Assembly: GCF_009832905.1 (NCBI RefSeq)
Contig: NZ_CP047135.1
Coordinates: 4,727,001-4,791,000 of the forward strand
Origin: Stenotrophomonas sp. 364
GTDB taxonomy: Bacteria > Pseudomonadota > Gammaproteobacteria > Xanthomonadales > Xanthomonadaceae
Direction: 5' to 3'
DNA length: 64,000 bases
Shown piece after piece: positions 16,790-25,549 of the stretch. Positions within the stretch are counted from its first letter, which is position 1. Every line of letters begins with the position of its first letter. Position numbers and translations under genes: made by a program. Below the pieces are notes generated by a model, which did no database searches, had not been told where the DNA came from, and saw nothing but the letters and a program-made list of their open reading frames with translations.

Positions 16790-17242
16790 TCAGGCCGCGC
16801 GCGGGCGCAGCACGGCGTCAAGACGGGTGGCGCACTCGCGCGCATGGAACAGCAGCACGGCCATGTTCAGGTCGTGGCTGCCCACCGCGGTCAGGGTCAG
16901 CGGTTTGTCGCCCTGGATGCGGATCAGCACCACGTTGCCCTGGCGGGTGCAGATGGTGGCGTAGTCGGCTTCGCTCAGCGCCAGTTCGCGCGAGACGGTC
17001 TCGCCCAGCGTCAGGAATGAATTGGCCATCGCGGCCAGCCGACGGCCATCCACGCCCAGCGCGGAACTCTCGGCGACGGCACGGCCATCGGCGGTGGAGA
17101 GCATCAGCAGGGTGAGGCTGGATTCGCGTTCGCGCGCCTGTCGGAAGGTCGCTTCGATGCCGTCGATGTCATACAGCTGGCGGGCCGGTTGGCTCTCGCC
17201 GCTGGCACTGCGGACGATCTGATGGATGGTACTGCGCTGCAC
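16790..17242 (-). CDS. Roadblock/LC7-like protein
   Basis: The 150-residue product is read from a GTG at 17242, because an AGGGGG site lies 6 bases upstream; a TTG at 17266 is less likely. The central fold SSLTLLMLSTADGRAVAES / RLAAMANSFLTLGETVSREL / YATICTRQGNVVLIRIQ matches the roadblock pattern of other bacterial clusters, with the N-terminal 40 residues as an extra helix. It is the first gene of the four-gene signalling cluster. A 309-base divergent gap separates it from the arginase gene. Confidence 0.65.
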   Translation of the reverse strand: MQRSTIHQIVRSASGESQPARQLYDIDGIEATFRQARERESSLTLLMLSTADGRAVAESSALGVDGRRLAAMANSFLTLGETVSRELALSEADYATICTRQGNVVLIRIQGDKPLTLTAVGSHDLNMAVLLFHARECATRLDAVLRPRAA

Positions 17243-17551
17243 GTACTGCCCCCTGGTACACAACAAAAACGACCAACCCGCGAGGGATTAGTCAATCAGT
17301 ACTGCGAAGATGTGTGAAATGTAGCACGGAAATTTTGCCTTCACGGCAAACGCAAGATGAATCGCAGGATCGTTTTCGGCGGTGTCAAACCGCTGACGGA
17401 CGCCGCCATCCCCACCGTGTCCGGATGCGACGCACCGGGTCACGCAGCGTCGCGGAGGGTCATTGCGACCGGCCTGCTGCACCGCCGCGAGTGAGCCTGC
17501 ATCCGGCTGGCTAGACTGTGGCTCTTTTTTCGCATTTGCAGGAGGCATCCC
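17243..17551. other. Divergent intergenic region, roadblock cluster / arginase
   Basis: The 309 bases hold divergent promoters by position, but I see no convincing -35/-10 pair. A small hairpin (TTTGCC-TTCAC-GGCAAA) lies near 17334-17350. An AGGAGG ribosome site for arginase is at 17541-17546. Nothing else is recognised. Confidence 0.4.
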
Positions 17552-18472
17552 ATGGCCACGTATCCCCCGGTTTCCCTGATCGGCGTTCCCACCGACATCG
17601 GCGCGGGCCATCGCGGCGCCGGTCTGGGCCCGGATGCACTGCGTATCGCCGGCCTCGGCGACGCGCTGGCCGCGCGTGGCGTGGATGTGCGCGACCTGGG
17701 CAACCTGGATGGCCCGCGCAATCCGTGGACCGCGCCGGTGGAGGGCTATCGCCACCTGGACGAGGTGGTGGCGTGGAACCGCGCGCTGATGGACGCCACC
17801 TACGCCGAACTGCAGGCCGGCCGCATGCCGATCATGCTGGGCGGCGACCATTGCCTGGGCATCGGCTCGATCACCGCGGTGGCGCGCTGGTGCCGCGAGC
17901 AGGGCAAGACCCTGCGCGTGCTGTGGCTGGATGCCCATTCGGATTTCAACACCAGCGAGGTCACCCCGTCGGGCAACGTGCACGGCATGCCGGTGGCCTG
18001 CCTGTGTGGGCTGGGCCCGGAAGCATTGACCCGGTTGGGCGGCGATGCTCCGGCGATCCGCCCGCAGCAGGTGCACCAGATCGGCATCCGCTCGGTGGAC
18101 CAGGAAGAAAAGCGGCTGATCAAGCAGCACCAGGTGGATGTGTATGACATGCGCTACATCGACGAAGCCGGCATGAAGCGCACCATGGAAGCTGCACTGG
18201 ATGGCATCGACGCCAACACCCACCTGCATGTCAGCTTCGATGTGGACTTCCTGGACCCCAGCATCGCCCCGGGCGTGGGCACCACGGTGCCGGGTGGGGT
18301 GAACTACCGCGAGGCGCAGTTGGTGATGGAGATGATTGCCGACACCGGCCGCATGGGCTCGCTGGACATCGTGGAACTCAATCCGTTGCTGGACAACCGC
18401 AACAGCACCGCCGTGCTGGCCGTGGACCTGGTGGAAAGCCTGTTCGGAAAATCCACCCTGATGCGCGACTGA
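17552..18472 (+). CDS. rocF: Arginase
   Basis: This 306-residue binuclear manganese hydrolase converts arginine to ornithine and urea. The three metal-binding signatures are complete: GGDHCLGIGS (residues about 92-101), DAHSDFNT (about 126-133) and SFDVDFLDPSIAPGVGT (about 228-244). The VHGMP and EEKRLI stretches are typical of true arginase rather than agmatinase. A strong AGGAGG site precedes the ATG at 17552. It is monocistronic, with no neighbouring amino-acid genes. Confidence 0.93.
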   Translation: MATYPPVSLIGVPTDIGAGHRGAGLGPDALRIAGLGDALAARGVDVRDLGNLDGPRNPWTAPVEGYRHLDEVVAWNRALMDATYAELQAGRMPIMLGGDHCLGIGSITAVARWCREQGKTLRVLWLDAHSDFNTSEVTPSGNVHGMPVACLCGLGPEALTRLGGDAPAIRPQQVHQIGIRSVDQEEKRLIKQHQVDVYDMRYIDEAGMKRTMEAALDGIDANTHLHVSFDVDFLDPSIAPGVGTTVPGGVNYREAQLVMEMIADTGRMGSLDIVELNPLLDNRNSTAVLAVDLVESLFGKSTLMRD

Positions 18473-18704
18473 GGGCCCGCCCGCCGGGGTTTTCCTGAAA
18501 TTTGCTGAACGCTGCCAAGGTGCGTTCACATTCACTGCACGCCCCTCCCGCCAGATTGCACTTCACGCGGCGGCGGTGCTGGAAACAGCCACGACGTCAC
18601 CGCGATCGGGAAGAGGATCTGCCATTGCCGCCGTGCGGTGGCCGGTTCATCTGACAGGTGGGACCGGATTGCCGGTGTCGACGTAGATTAAACAGGAGAA
18701 CCCC

Positions 18705-18842
18705 ATGAAGCGTGTTATTGCACTGATGCTGTTGTCGATGTTCTCGGTGGCCATGCTGTCCGGCTGCAACACCGTTGCCGGTGCTGGCAAGGACGTGCAG
18801 AAGGCAGGCGAGACGGTCGAAGACGCTGCCAAGGGCAACTGA
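18705..18842 (+). CDS. Entericidin A/B family lipoprotein
   Basis: The 45-residue lipoprotein has a signal peptide ending in the lipobox LSGC, followed by the entericidin pattern NTVAGAGKDVQKAGETVEDAAK. Entericidins are small outer-membrane-associated lipoproteins linked to stationary phase in E. coli. An AACAGGAGAA site precedes the ATG. It is monocistronic and followed by a strong terminator. Confidence 0.9.
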   Translation: MKRVIALMLLSMFSVAMLSGCNTVAGAGKDVQKAGETVEDAAKGN

Positions 18843-18867
18843 TTCAACCGATCATGCGTCAACAAGA

Positions 18868-18894
18868 AAGGCCGGGATCTCCCGGCCTTTTTTT
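18868..18894 (+). terminator. Intrinsic terminator of entericidin gene
   Basis: GGCCGGGA and TCCCGGCC form an 8-bp stem with a 2-base loop, followed by seven T. Confidence 0.9.
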
Positions 18895-19060
18895 GTATGC
18901 GCGCGATTCAATGCGCGCGCTCGCCACGGCACGCCCGTGCGTGCACCGGCCATTCAACCACGTGAGCATGCGTTTCATCCACGCTTGACCGCCACCGAAC
19001 GTCGTCCATCGCATTCTGTCCGTGCGGCGAAGGTGCCGTTGCAATCAAGGAAGCGAACCC

Positions 19061-19282
19061 ATGAACAAAGACATCATTTCCGGCAAGTGGACGCAGCTCA
19101 AGGGTAAGGCCCAGGCCAAGTGGGGCGACCTCACCGACGACGATTTCAAGGTAGCCGAAGGCAACGCCGAGTACTTGGCCGGTCGCCTGCAGGAACGCTA
19201 TGGCTGGGCCCGCGACCGCGCCGAAACCGAGGTCCGCGACTTCGAAACCGCCATTCGCAAGGACTACCCAGATTACAAATGA
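19061..19282 (+). CDS. CsbD family stress protein
   Basis: The 73-residue hydrophilic protein has the complete CsbD pattern: [21 protein letters not shown], then [20 protein letters not shown] and a C-terminal DFETAI. CsbD-like proteins are abundant under general stress; their biochemical role is not settled. The start at 19061 is supported by AAGGAAG 7 bases upstream. A perfect terminator follows. The entericidin gene just upstream is also stress-associated. Confidence 0.92.
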   Translation: MNKDIISGKWTQLKGKAQAKWGDLTDDDFKVAEGNAEYLAGRLQERYGWARDRAETEVRDFETAIRKDYPDYK

Positions 19283-19322
19283 CGCCGGCACGCACGTGCC
19301 AGTGACAGCTTCACCGGGTGTA

Positions 19323-19362
19323 TGAAACGAAACGGGCCGCATCGCGCGGCCCGTTTCGTTTG
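19323..19362 (+). terminator. Intrinsic terminator after CsbD gene, possibly bidirectional
   Basis: AAACGAAACGGGCCGC and GCGGCCCGTTTCGTTT make a 16-bp stem with a 5-base loop. A/T-rich ends on both sides allow use by the convergent gene that ends at 19377. Confidence 0.85.
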
Positions 19363-19376
19363 TGCATGCGCCGCCC

Positions 19377-20195
19377 TCAACGGCGGCCATCGTCGCCCGG
19401 CGGGTCGGGCACGTACTGCGACGGGAACGCACGGGGTCCGTCCTGGCGCGGCTGTTGCACCGGCAGGATGCCGCGTGCGCGCAGGTTGCGGGCGCTGTCA
19501 TAGCGCAGCTCGGTCTGCTGTACGGGGTAGTCGGTGGCGCGCTCGAATGTGGTGTCGCGTACCTGCGAGGTTTCGCGCGCGCCATGCCCGGTGCCCAGCC
19601 GCTGGGCCGGTGCAGGCGCCGCGGCAGCCGAACCGCGCGCGCTGTCGGCCATGGCCTCGGCCTGCGCGCCGGCGTCCTGCGTGGACAACCGGCGGCGCCC
19701 CGGTACGGGCTTGAGCGCGGGCGTGGTCAGCACCGCGCCGGCTTCGCGGAACACCGCGATGCCGATCACCCCGATGTTGTCCGGGCGGCCGGTGCGCCCG
19801 GCGTAGCTCTTGCCGGGCGAGGTGAACACGAACTGCGCCACCTCGTCCTGCGACTTGCGCCAGCCGCTGATGTCGGCGGTCTGCCAGGGGTTGAGCACGT
19901 AGCCGGTCTGGCCGGGCGCGGCCACCTCGCCGCTGATGGCGTTCAGGCCATCCACCGACACCACCACCAGCACCCGCTCGGCGCTGTGGTTGCGCAGCCG
20001 CACGCTGTAGCGGTGGCCCTTTTCCCCCGCGATCCAGCGCTGGCTGCCGCCGCGGTACTGCGGCAGCGTGGTGCCCGCATCGCGGTCCAGCACGGTCAGG
20101 TAGACCGGGCCCGGGTCCAGACGCGGGGGCAGCGGGGCCGGGCGGAAGCCGCACAGGGCCAGCACGGCGAGCAGGGGCAGCAACAGGCGTTTCAT
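19377..20195 (-). CDS. Secreted protein of unknown function
   Basis: The 272-residue exported protein has a signal peptide (MKRLLLPLLAVLALCG). The N-terminal mature half has a beta-rich stretch with YSVRLRNHSAERVLVVVSVDGLNAISG and GYVLNPWQTADISGWRKS. That wording recurs in uncharacterised proteobacterial envelope proteins. The C-terminal 90 residues are Ala/Gln/Arg-rich and look disordered. No catalytic motif is seen. It is transcribed convergently with csbD and divergently from trpS. Confidence 0.7.
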   Translation of the reverse strand: MKRLLLPLLAVLALCGFRPAPLPPRLDPGPVYLTVLDRDAGTTLPQYRGGSQRWIAGEKGHRYSVRLRNHSAERVLVVVSVDGLNAISGEVAAPGQTGYVLNPWQTADISGWRKSQDEVAQFVFTSPGKSYAGRTGRPDNIGVIGIAVFREAGAVLTTPALKPVPGRRRLSTQDAGAQAEAMADSARGSAAAAPAPAQRLGTGHGARETSQVRDTTFERATDYPVQQTELRYDSARNLRARGILPVQQPRQDGPRAFPSQYVPDPPGDDGRR

Positions 20196-20302
20196 GGCAC
20201 GGCTCCACGTTGGGGTGATGGATTGAACGGCTCACCGTTGCCAACGGGGTTGGGCCGGGGCAGGTAAACTGGCGTGGTTCACCTGTCCGTAATGATTCCC
20301 CT

Positions 20303-21598
20303 ATGACCACCCGCGTTCTTACCGGCATCACCCCCTCCGGCACCCCCCACCTGGGCAACTATGTGGGCGCCATCCGCCCGGCCATCGCGGCCAGCCAGGC
20401 GTCGGAGATCGAGAGCTTCTTCTTCCTGGCCGACCTGCACAGCCTGATCAAGGCGCAGGAACCCGAGCGTACCCAGCGCTCGACCCTGGAGATCGCGGCC
20501 AGCTGGCTGGCCTGCGGGCTGGACCCGGACAAGGTGTGGTTCTACCGGCAGAGCGACATTCCCGAAACCACCGAGCTGATGTGGTTCCTCACCGTGATCG
20601 CCAGCAAGGGCATCCTCAACCGCGCCCATGCCTACAAGGCAGCGGTGGACAAGAACCGCGAGGAGCAGCTGGACGAGGACGCCGGGATCAGCGCCGGGCT
20701 GTTCATGTACCCGGTGCTGATGGCCGCCGACATCCTGATCTTCAAGGCCAACCGCGTGCCGGTGGGTCGCGACCAGATCCAGCACATCGAGATGGCGCGC
20801 GACTTCGCCCAGCGCTTCAACCACGTGTACGGCAAGGCGTACTTCCCGCTGCCGGAGGTGGTGATCGACGAACAGGTGGCCACCCTGGCCGGCCTGGACG
20901 GGCGCAAGATGAGCAAGAGTTACCACAACACCATTCCGCTGTTCGCCCCGCGCGCGGAGCTGAAGAAGCTGGTGTTCTCCATCCTCACCGATTCGCGCGC
21001 ACCGGGCGAACCGAAGAGCACCGACGGCTCGGCGCTGTTCCAGATGTACCAGGCCTTCGCCAGCGCCGAACAGACCGCCGCGTTTGCGCAGGCCTTCGCC
21101 GACGGCATCAGCTGGGGCGATGCCAAGCAGCAGCTGTTCGAGCGCATCGACGCCGAGCTCACCCCGCTGCGCGAGCGCTACGAGGCGCTGATGGCCGAGC
21201 CGGAAAAGATCGAGGCGCTGCTGCGTCGCCGTGGCCAGCAGCTGCGCGAGCAGTACGCCGTGCCGCTGCTGAAGGAACTGCGCCATGCGGTGGGCCTGCG
21301 TGACCTGTCCAGCGCCGGCGACATCGCCGGTGACGATGCCACCGAAGCGCGCGCGGCACCGCCGCTGTTCAAGCAGTACCGCGAGCAGGACGGCCGCTTC
21401 TACTTCAAGCTGCTGGCCGGTGACGGCAGCCTGCTGATCCAGAGCGAAGGCTTCGATTCGCCGCGCGATGCCGGCCAGTTGATCGGCGTGCTCAAGCAGA
21501 CCGAACACGGCGATGGCCTGCAGAGCGAGCTGTTCAAGCTGGATGCCGAAGTGGACGTGGTGCTGGCCGCATTGCAGGAACTGCGCGGGTTGGCATGA
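20303..21598 (+). CDS. trpS: Tryptophanyl-tRNA synthetase with C-terminal extension
   Basis: This class Ic synthetase charges tRNA-Trp. The HIGH-like TPHLGNYVG lies near residues 13-21 and KMSKS (GRKMSKSYHN) near 205. The core ends at about residue 345. A further 85 residues, absent from the 330-residue E. coli enzyme, read GRFYFKLLAGDGSLLIQSEG, then FDSPRDAGQLIGVLK. This is close to the YegP/DUF1508 fold pattern (FYF-LKA-GN-x-ILxSEGY-S). Long TrpRS forms occur in several beta- and gammaproteobacteria. The start at 20303 is the natural N-terminus (MTTRVLTGITPSG). Confidence 0.93.
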   Translation: MTTRVLTGITPSGTPHLGNYVGAIRPAIAASQASEIESFFFLADLHSLIKAQEPERTQRSTLEIAASWLACGLDPDKVWFYRQSDIPETTELMWFLTVIASKGILNRAHAYKAAVDKNREEQLDEDAGISAGLFMYPVLMAADILIFKANRVPVGRDQIQHIEMARDFAQRFNHVYGKAYFPLPEVVIDEQVATLAGLDGRKMSKSYHNTIPLFAPRAELKKLVFSILTDSRAPGEPKSTDGSALFQMYQAFASAEQTAAFAQAFADGISWGDAKQQLFERIDAELTPLRERYEALMAEPEKIEALLRRRGQQLREQYAVPLLKELRHAVGLRDLSSAGDIAGDDATEARAAPPLFKQYREQDGRFYFKLLAGDGSLLIQSEGFDSPRDAGQLIGVLKQTEHGDGLQSELFKLDAEVDVVLAALQELRGLA

Positions 21599-21607
21599 TT
21601 GACGCGG

Positions 21608-21632
21608 GTACCGACCAACGGTCGGTACCTAC
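21608..21632 (-). repeat. SMAG-type GTAG palindrome
   Basis: It is the exact reverse complement of the 25-base copy at 9951-9975 and lies 10 bases after the trpS stop. It may act as a 3' hairpin. Confidence 0.8.
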
Positions 21633-21649
21633 GGAAGGGGCGGTCGCAT

Positions 21650-21668
21650 GGCGATGACGGTCATCGCC
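21650..21668. repeat. Near-perfect 19-base palindrome
   Basis: GGCGATGAC and GTCATCGCC flank a single G, between trpS and the small membrane protein gene. It could bind a dimeric regulator; no known operator is recognised. Confidence 0.35.
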
Positions 21669-21736
21669 TGCACCGCCCCCATCAACCCCAACCGCCCCAC
21701 GTGGCATGATGCGGGCATCCTGAAGGGGAGACTGCG

Positions 21737-22075
21737 ATGGCCTGGTTGTCGTTGTTGTTGTTCCTGCCCTGGTTCGTGCTGCTGGGTGCGCTGTACTGGC
21801 TGTTCCCGCGGCAACCGCGTCATGCGGCGCGGCGCGCGTTCGATGCCATCGCGCTGCTGCTGGCCTTCGTGCTGAGCATCGCGGCGATGCTGTGGGGCCA
21901 CCATATCGGCGTGGTGCAATCCGATGCCGGGCCGATCTGGCGCCAGGTGCTGGCGGTGCTGTACGCCTATGGCGCGTTCCTGGCGGTGCTGGTCGGCGCG
22001 ATCCTGCTGCGCACCCCGTGGCTGGCCCAGCGTGCGACCAAAGCCGCATCGAAGCGGGCCGGTGGATCGTCCTAA
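21737..22075 (+). CDS. Small inner-membrane protein
   Basis: The 112-residue protein has three hydrophobic helices (about residues 3-24, 39-56 and 73-92), positively charged loops and no domain I recognise. It starts at the ATG at 21737, preceded by AAGGGGAG. The MBL-fold gene follows after 31 bases and may be cotranscribed. Confidence 0.65.
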   Translation: MAWLSLLLFLPWFVLLGALYWLFPRQPRHAARRAFDAIALLLAFVLSIAAMLWGHHIGVVQSDAGPIWRQVLAVLYAYGAFLAVLVGAILLRTPWLAQRATKAASKRAGGSS

Positions 22076-22106
22076 GATGGCGGCGTAATCCGCCCGGGAT
22101 GATCCG

Positions 22107-23042
22107 ATGTCGTTCGACCCCAGCATCCACACCATCGATACCGGCTTCATGCAACGCGGCAGTTTCGACGCGGCCTACCTGGTCGTGGAGAACGGCCGCG
22201 GTGCGTTCATCGACTGCGGCACCGGCCTGGCCGTCCCGGCGATGCTGGCCGCGCTGCAACGCGCCGGGCTGGCCGTGGACGCGGTGGACTGGCTGATCCT
22301 CACCCACGTGCACCTGGACCACGCCGGCGGCGCTGGCCTGCTGATGCAGCAGCTGCCGCACGCCCGGCTGGTGGTGCATCCGCGCGGTGCGCCGCACATG
22401 GTCGATCCAACCCGGCTGATCGCCGGGGCGACCGAGGTGTATGGGCAGACGCAGATCGAGCACAGCTACGGCCCGATCCTGCCGGTCAGCCCCGACCGCG
22501 TGGTCATCGCCGACGACGGCCATTGCGTGGACCTGGCCGGGCGCAGCCTGCTCTGCATCGACACCCCCGGCCACGCGCGCCACCACCTGTGCGTGTGGGA
22601 CGCGCGCAGCCGCGCATGGTTCACCGGCGACACCTTCGGGTTGTCCTACCGCGAGCTGGACAGTGATCGTGGCGCGTTCATCGTGCCCACCTCCTCGCCG
22701 GTGCAGTTCGACCCGGAACCGCTGAAACAGTCGATCGCGCGCCTGCTGGCGGCCGCGCCGCAGGCGATGTTCCTGACCCATTACGGCCGCGTCGAGGACG
22801 TGGCCAGACTGGGCGCCGACCTGGTCGAGCAGATCGATGCCATGGTCCACATCGGGCACCAGTGCGATGCGCGCCCCGACCGCCACCGCTGCCTGGTGGC
22901 GGCGCTGACCGCGCTGTACCTGGAGCGCGCGCAGGCGCACGGGTGCAGGCTTGACGACGCGGCGGTGACGCAGGTGCTGGCGATGGACATCGAACTCAAT
23001 GCGCAGGGCCTGGCCTGCTGGCTGGACCGCGACCGCCGGTAG
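22107..23042 (+). CDS. MBL-fold metallo-hydrolase
   Basis: The 311-residue protein has the metallo-beta-lactamase signature LTHVHLDHAGGAG (HxHxDH). Later metal-ligand His are in CIDTPGHARHHLCVWD and FLTHYGRVED, and an Asp in FTGDTFGLSYREL. The N-terminal lead (DPSIHTIDTGFMQRGSFDAAYLV) and length match the glyoxalase-II-like group. The substrate cannot be told from sequence. The protein is cytoplasmic, as no signal peptide is seen. Confidence 0.85.
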   Translation: MSFDPSIHTIDTGFMQRGSFDAAYLVVENGRGAFIDCGTGLAVPAMLAALQRAGLAVDAVDWLILTHVHLDHAGGAGLLMQQLPHARLVVHPRGAPHMVDPTRLIAGATEVYGQTQIEHSYGPILPVSPDRVVIADDGHCVDLAGRSLLCIDTPGHARHHLCVWDARSRAWFTGDTFGLSYRELDSDRGAFIVPTSSPVQFDPEPLKQSIARLLAAAPQAMFLTHYGRVEDVARLGADLVEQIDAMVHIGHQCDARPDRHRCLVAALTALYLERAQAHGCRLDDAAVTQVLAMDIELNAQGLACWLDRDRR

Positions 23043-23164
23043 GCCATGACCGTCGGTCGTGGTGCTCCCGGCATCGCCGCCACGGCATCCGCTGCACGGT
23101 CATGCAGGTGTCACGTTACACTCGCAGGCCCTTGCTTTCCGTGCTGGTGCCTGCCGTGAATCCG

Positions 23165-24817
23165 ATGCGCATGTTGCTGCTGTCGTCCTGCCTGTTCGTG
23201 GGTGGCTTGGCCCACGCGGCCAATGACCTGCCCGGCGGCGGCATCGACCCGCAGGCACTGTCGCGGCACGTGCGCATCCTGGCCTCGGACGACTTCGAAG
23301 GTCGCGCCCCGGCCACGCCGGGCGAAGAGCGCACGGTTCAGTACCTGATCGAAGAATTCAAGAAGTACGGCCTGCAGCCCGGCGGCGTGGACGGCAGCTG
23401 GGTGCAGCCGGTGCCGATGGTGCGCGCCCAGGTTGACGGGCCGGTGCGCGCGCAGCTGCGCCAGAAGGGCAGCACCCGCACCCTGGCCAATGGCGAGGAC
23501 GTGACCCTGCAGAGCCTGCGCCCGCAACAGGCGGTGGCCATCAAGGACGCACCGCTGGTGTTCGTCGGCTACGGCATCGACGCACCCGAGCGGCAGTGGA
23601 ACGACTACAAGGACGTGGACCTGCACGGCAAGATCGCCGTGGTGCTGATCAACGATGCCGACTTCGAGGCCGATCAGCCCGGTGCGTTCGATGGCAAGGC
23701 GGTGACCTACTACGGCCGCTGGACCTACAAGTTCGAAGAGGCCGCCCGCCGCGGCGCGCAGGGCGTGCTGATCGTGCATGAAACCGCACCGGCCGCGTAT
23801 GGCTGGGCCACGGTGAAGAGCTCGGGCACCTCGCCGCTGTTCGATATCGAGCGCACCCCCGAGCAGGCGCTGGCCCAGCACGTGCCGGTGCGCGGCTGGA
23901 TGCAGCGCAGCCTGGCCGAGCAGTTGTTCCGCGACGCCGGCCTGGATTTCGACGCCGAAAAGCGCAAGGCCATGACCCCGGCGTTCAAGCCGGTGGCACT
24001 GGGCGATGCGCGCCTGTCGGTGGACTTCAAGCTCAAGCGCGAGCAGGTCATCACCCGCAACGTGGTGGCCAAGCTGCCCGGCGGCGCGCATGCCGATGAA
24101 GCGGTGATCTTCTCCGCGCATTGGGACGCGTTCGGCATCGGCCAGCCCGATGCCAAGGGCGACCGCATCCGCCGTGGTGCGATCGACAACGCCACCGGCG
24201 TGGCCACTGTGCTGGAGCTGGGCCGGGTGTTCGCCGCCGGCCCGCAGCCGCAGCGCACGCTGTACTTCGTGGCGCTGACCGCTGAAGAGAAGGGCCTGCT
24301 CGGCGCCAGCTACTACGCCGCGCACCCGCTCGCCCCGCTGGACAAGACCGCTGCGGTGTTGAACATCGAGATGTTCAGCCCGGATGGCCCGACCCGTGAC
24401 ATCGCGTCCTGGGGCAAGGGCCGGGTGTCGCTGGAAGGCGACCTGGAGCGCGTGGCCAAGGCCCGTGGCCGCAGCTATTCGCCGGACCCGAACCTGGAAG
24501 CCGGCTTCTTCTACCGTGCCGACCACTTCGCTTTCGCCCGCCTGGGCGTGCCGGCGATCACCATCGGTCCGGGGTTGGACATGACCGACGGCGGCGTGGA
24601 GAAGGGCCGTGAACTGCGCGATGCCTACTTCGCCGCGTGCTACCACCAGGCCTGCGACGCGTGGACCCCCACGTGGGACGCCAGCGGCCATGCCGCCGAT
24701 ACCCTGCTGGTGTACGACCTGGGCGCCGAGCTGGCCAACAGCCGCCGCTGGCCGCATTGGGAACAGGGGTCGGAGTTCCGCAAGGTACGCGAGCAGAGCG
24801 AAGCCTCGCGCCGCTGA
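23165..24817 (+). CDS. Secreted M28 family metallopeptidase
   Basis: The protein is 550 residues from the ATG at 23165, which places a signal peptide (MLLLSSCLFVGGLAHA) at the N-terminus; in-frame starts upstream at 23102 and 23156 are weaker. A PA-domain-like region precedes the catalytic domain. That domain has SAHWDAFGIG, IDNATGVATVLELG and TAEEKGLLGASYYA, the metal-binding and catalytic residues of M28 aminopeptidases. The C-terminal YRADHFAFARLGVPAI supplies another ligand. It is probably a periplasmic or secreted aminopeptidase. It is followed by a convergent membrane protein gene 6 bases away. Confidence 0.88.
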   Translation: MRMLLLSSCLFVGGLAHAANDLPGGGIDPQALSRHVRILASDDFEGRAPATPGEERTVQYLIEEFKKYGLQPGGVDGSWVQPVPMVRAQVDGPVRAQLRQKGSTRTLANGEDVTLQSLRPQQAVAIKDAPLVFVGYGIDAPERQWNDYKDVDLHGKIAVVLINDADFEADQPGAFDGKAVTYYGRWTYKFEEAARRGAQGVLIVHETAPAAYGWATVKSSGTSPLFDIERTPEQALAQHVPVRGWMQRSLAEQLFRDAGLDFDAEKRKAMTPAFKPVALGDARLSVDFKLKREQVITRNVVAKLPGGAHADEAVIFSAHWDAFGIGQPDAKGDRIRRGAIDNATGVATVLELGRVFAAGPQPQRTLYFVALTAEEKGLLGASYYAAHPLAPLDKTAAVLNIEMFSPDGPTRDIASWGKGRVSLEGDLERVAKARGRSYSPDPNLEAGFFYRADHFAFARLGVPAITIGPGLDMTDGGVEKGRELRDAYFAACYHQACDAWTPTWDASGHAADTLLVYDLGAELANSRRWPHWEQGSEFRKVREQSEASRR

Positions 24818-24823
24818 GGCACC

Positions 24824-25441
24824 TCAGCGGCGGCGCGGTCCACGGCGTGGACCACGCCGCGGCAGCGGGTTCGGGGGCGGCAGGGGTCGCCCCGATCGCA
24901 GCAGGGCCCACCCGAAGCCGACCATCCCCAGCGCGATCGCCGCCTCCATGCACTGCTGCACGGTGAAGGCCACCGGCGAGAGTTCGTACCAGAGCCAGCG
25001 CGGCGGCCCACGCACGTTGGCCAGAGTCACCCCGCGGTAGACCGCCACCGCGATCTTGAGCAACATCCCGGCACTCAGCGCGACCGCCGCAACGAAGGCG
25101 TAACCGCCCGCGCGCCCGCGATACCGCCAGCGCCACTGCCGGAACAGGGTGACCACGCACAGCAGGGCCGCGCCCAGGAGCACCCCGGTCAACGCATGTT
25201 GAACCGGTCTCAGCCAAGGTCGCAGGGGCTGGTCGCGCTGCTCCAATCGTTGGCAAGCCAGTGCGTGCGCCTGCTGCTCCAGCGCGGTAGGCGCGCGGGC
25301 CACGCTGCTGGGGTGGCGGTCGGGCACCGGCTGCCCGGCGCGGCATTCGCGGGCACCGCCCACGGCCGGGATCAACAGCCCCAGCCCGATCAACATCCAC
25401 AGGATCCATCCCCGCACCGCCACGTCCCTCTGCTGCGTCAT
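24824..25441 (-). CDS. Membrane protein, unknown
   Basis: The 205-residue protein has a hydrophobic N-terminal helix (WILWMLIGLGLLIPAVGG) and three further membrane helices (about residues 80-100, 110-130 and 150-180). The C-terminus is basic, Pro/Arg-rich (PRRGPRRGPRRR). The second segment lies within a charged, Gln-rich periplasmic loop. I do not recognise the family. The start at 25441 (MTQQRDVAV) is chosen; a GTG at 25453 is possible. Confidence 0.6.
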   Translation of the reverse strand: MTQQRDVAVRGWILWMLIGLGLLIPAVGGARECRAGQPVPDRHPSSVARAPTALEQQAHALACQRLEQRDQPLRPWLRPVQHALTGVLLGAALLCVVTLFRQWRWRYRGRAGGYAFVAAVALSAGMLLKIAVAVYRGVTLANVRGPPRWLWYELSPVAFTVQQCMEAAIALGMVGFGWALLRSGRPLPPPNPLPRRGPRRGPRRR

Positions 25442-25549
25442 CCAATGCCCCACGCCGCATCATCGGCGCAGGGTCACGGAGAAGGGTACGCGATCGGCCG
25501 GCGGTGATTGAAGCGCGGGCCGCGTGTGCGGCCCGCCACGGACGACGGC

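Noticed and set aside
18705..18842. Entericidin as half of a toxin-antidote locus
   Set aside because: Only one entericidin-type gene is present, with its own terminator; no paired second gene is seen.
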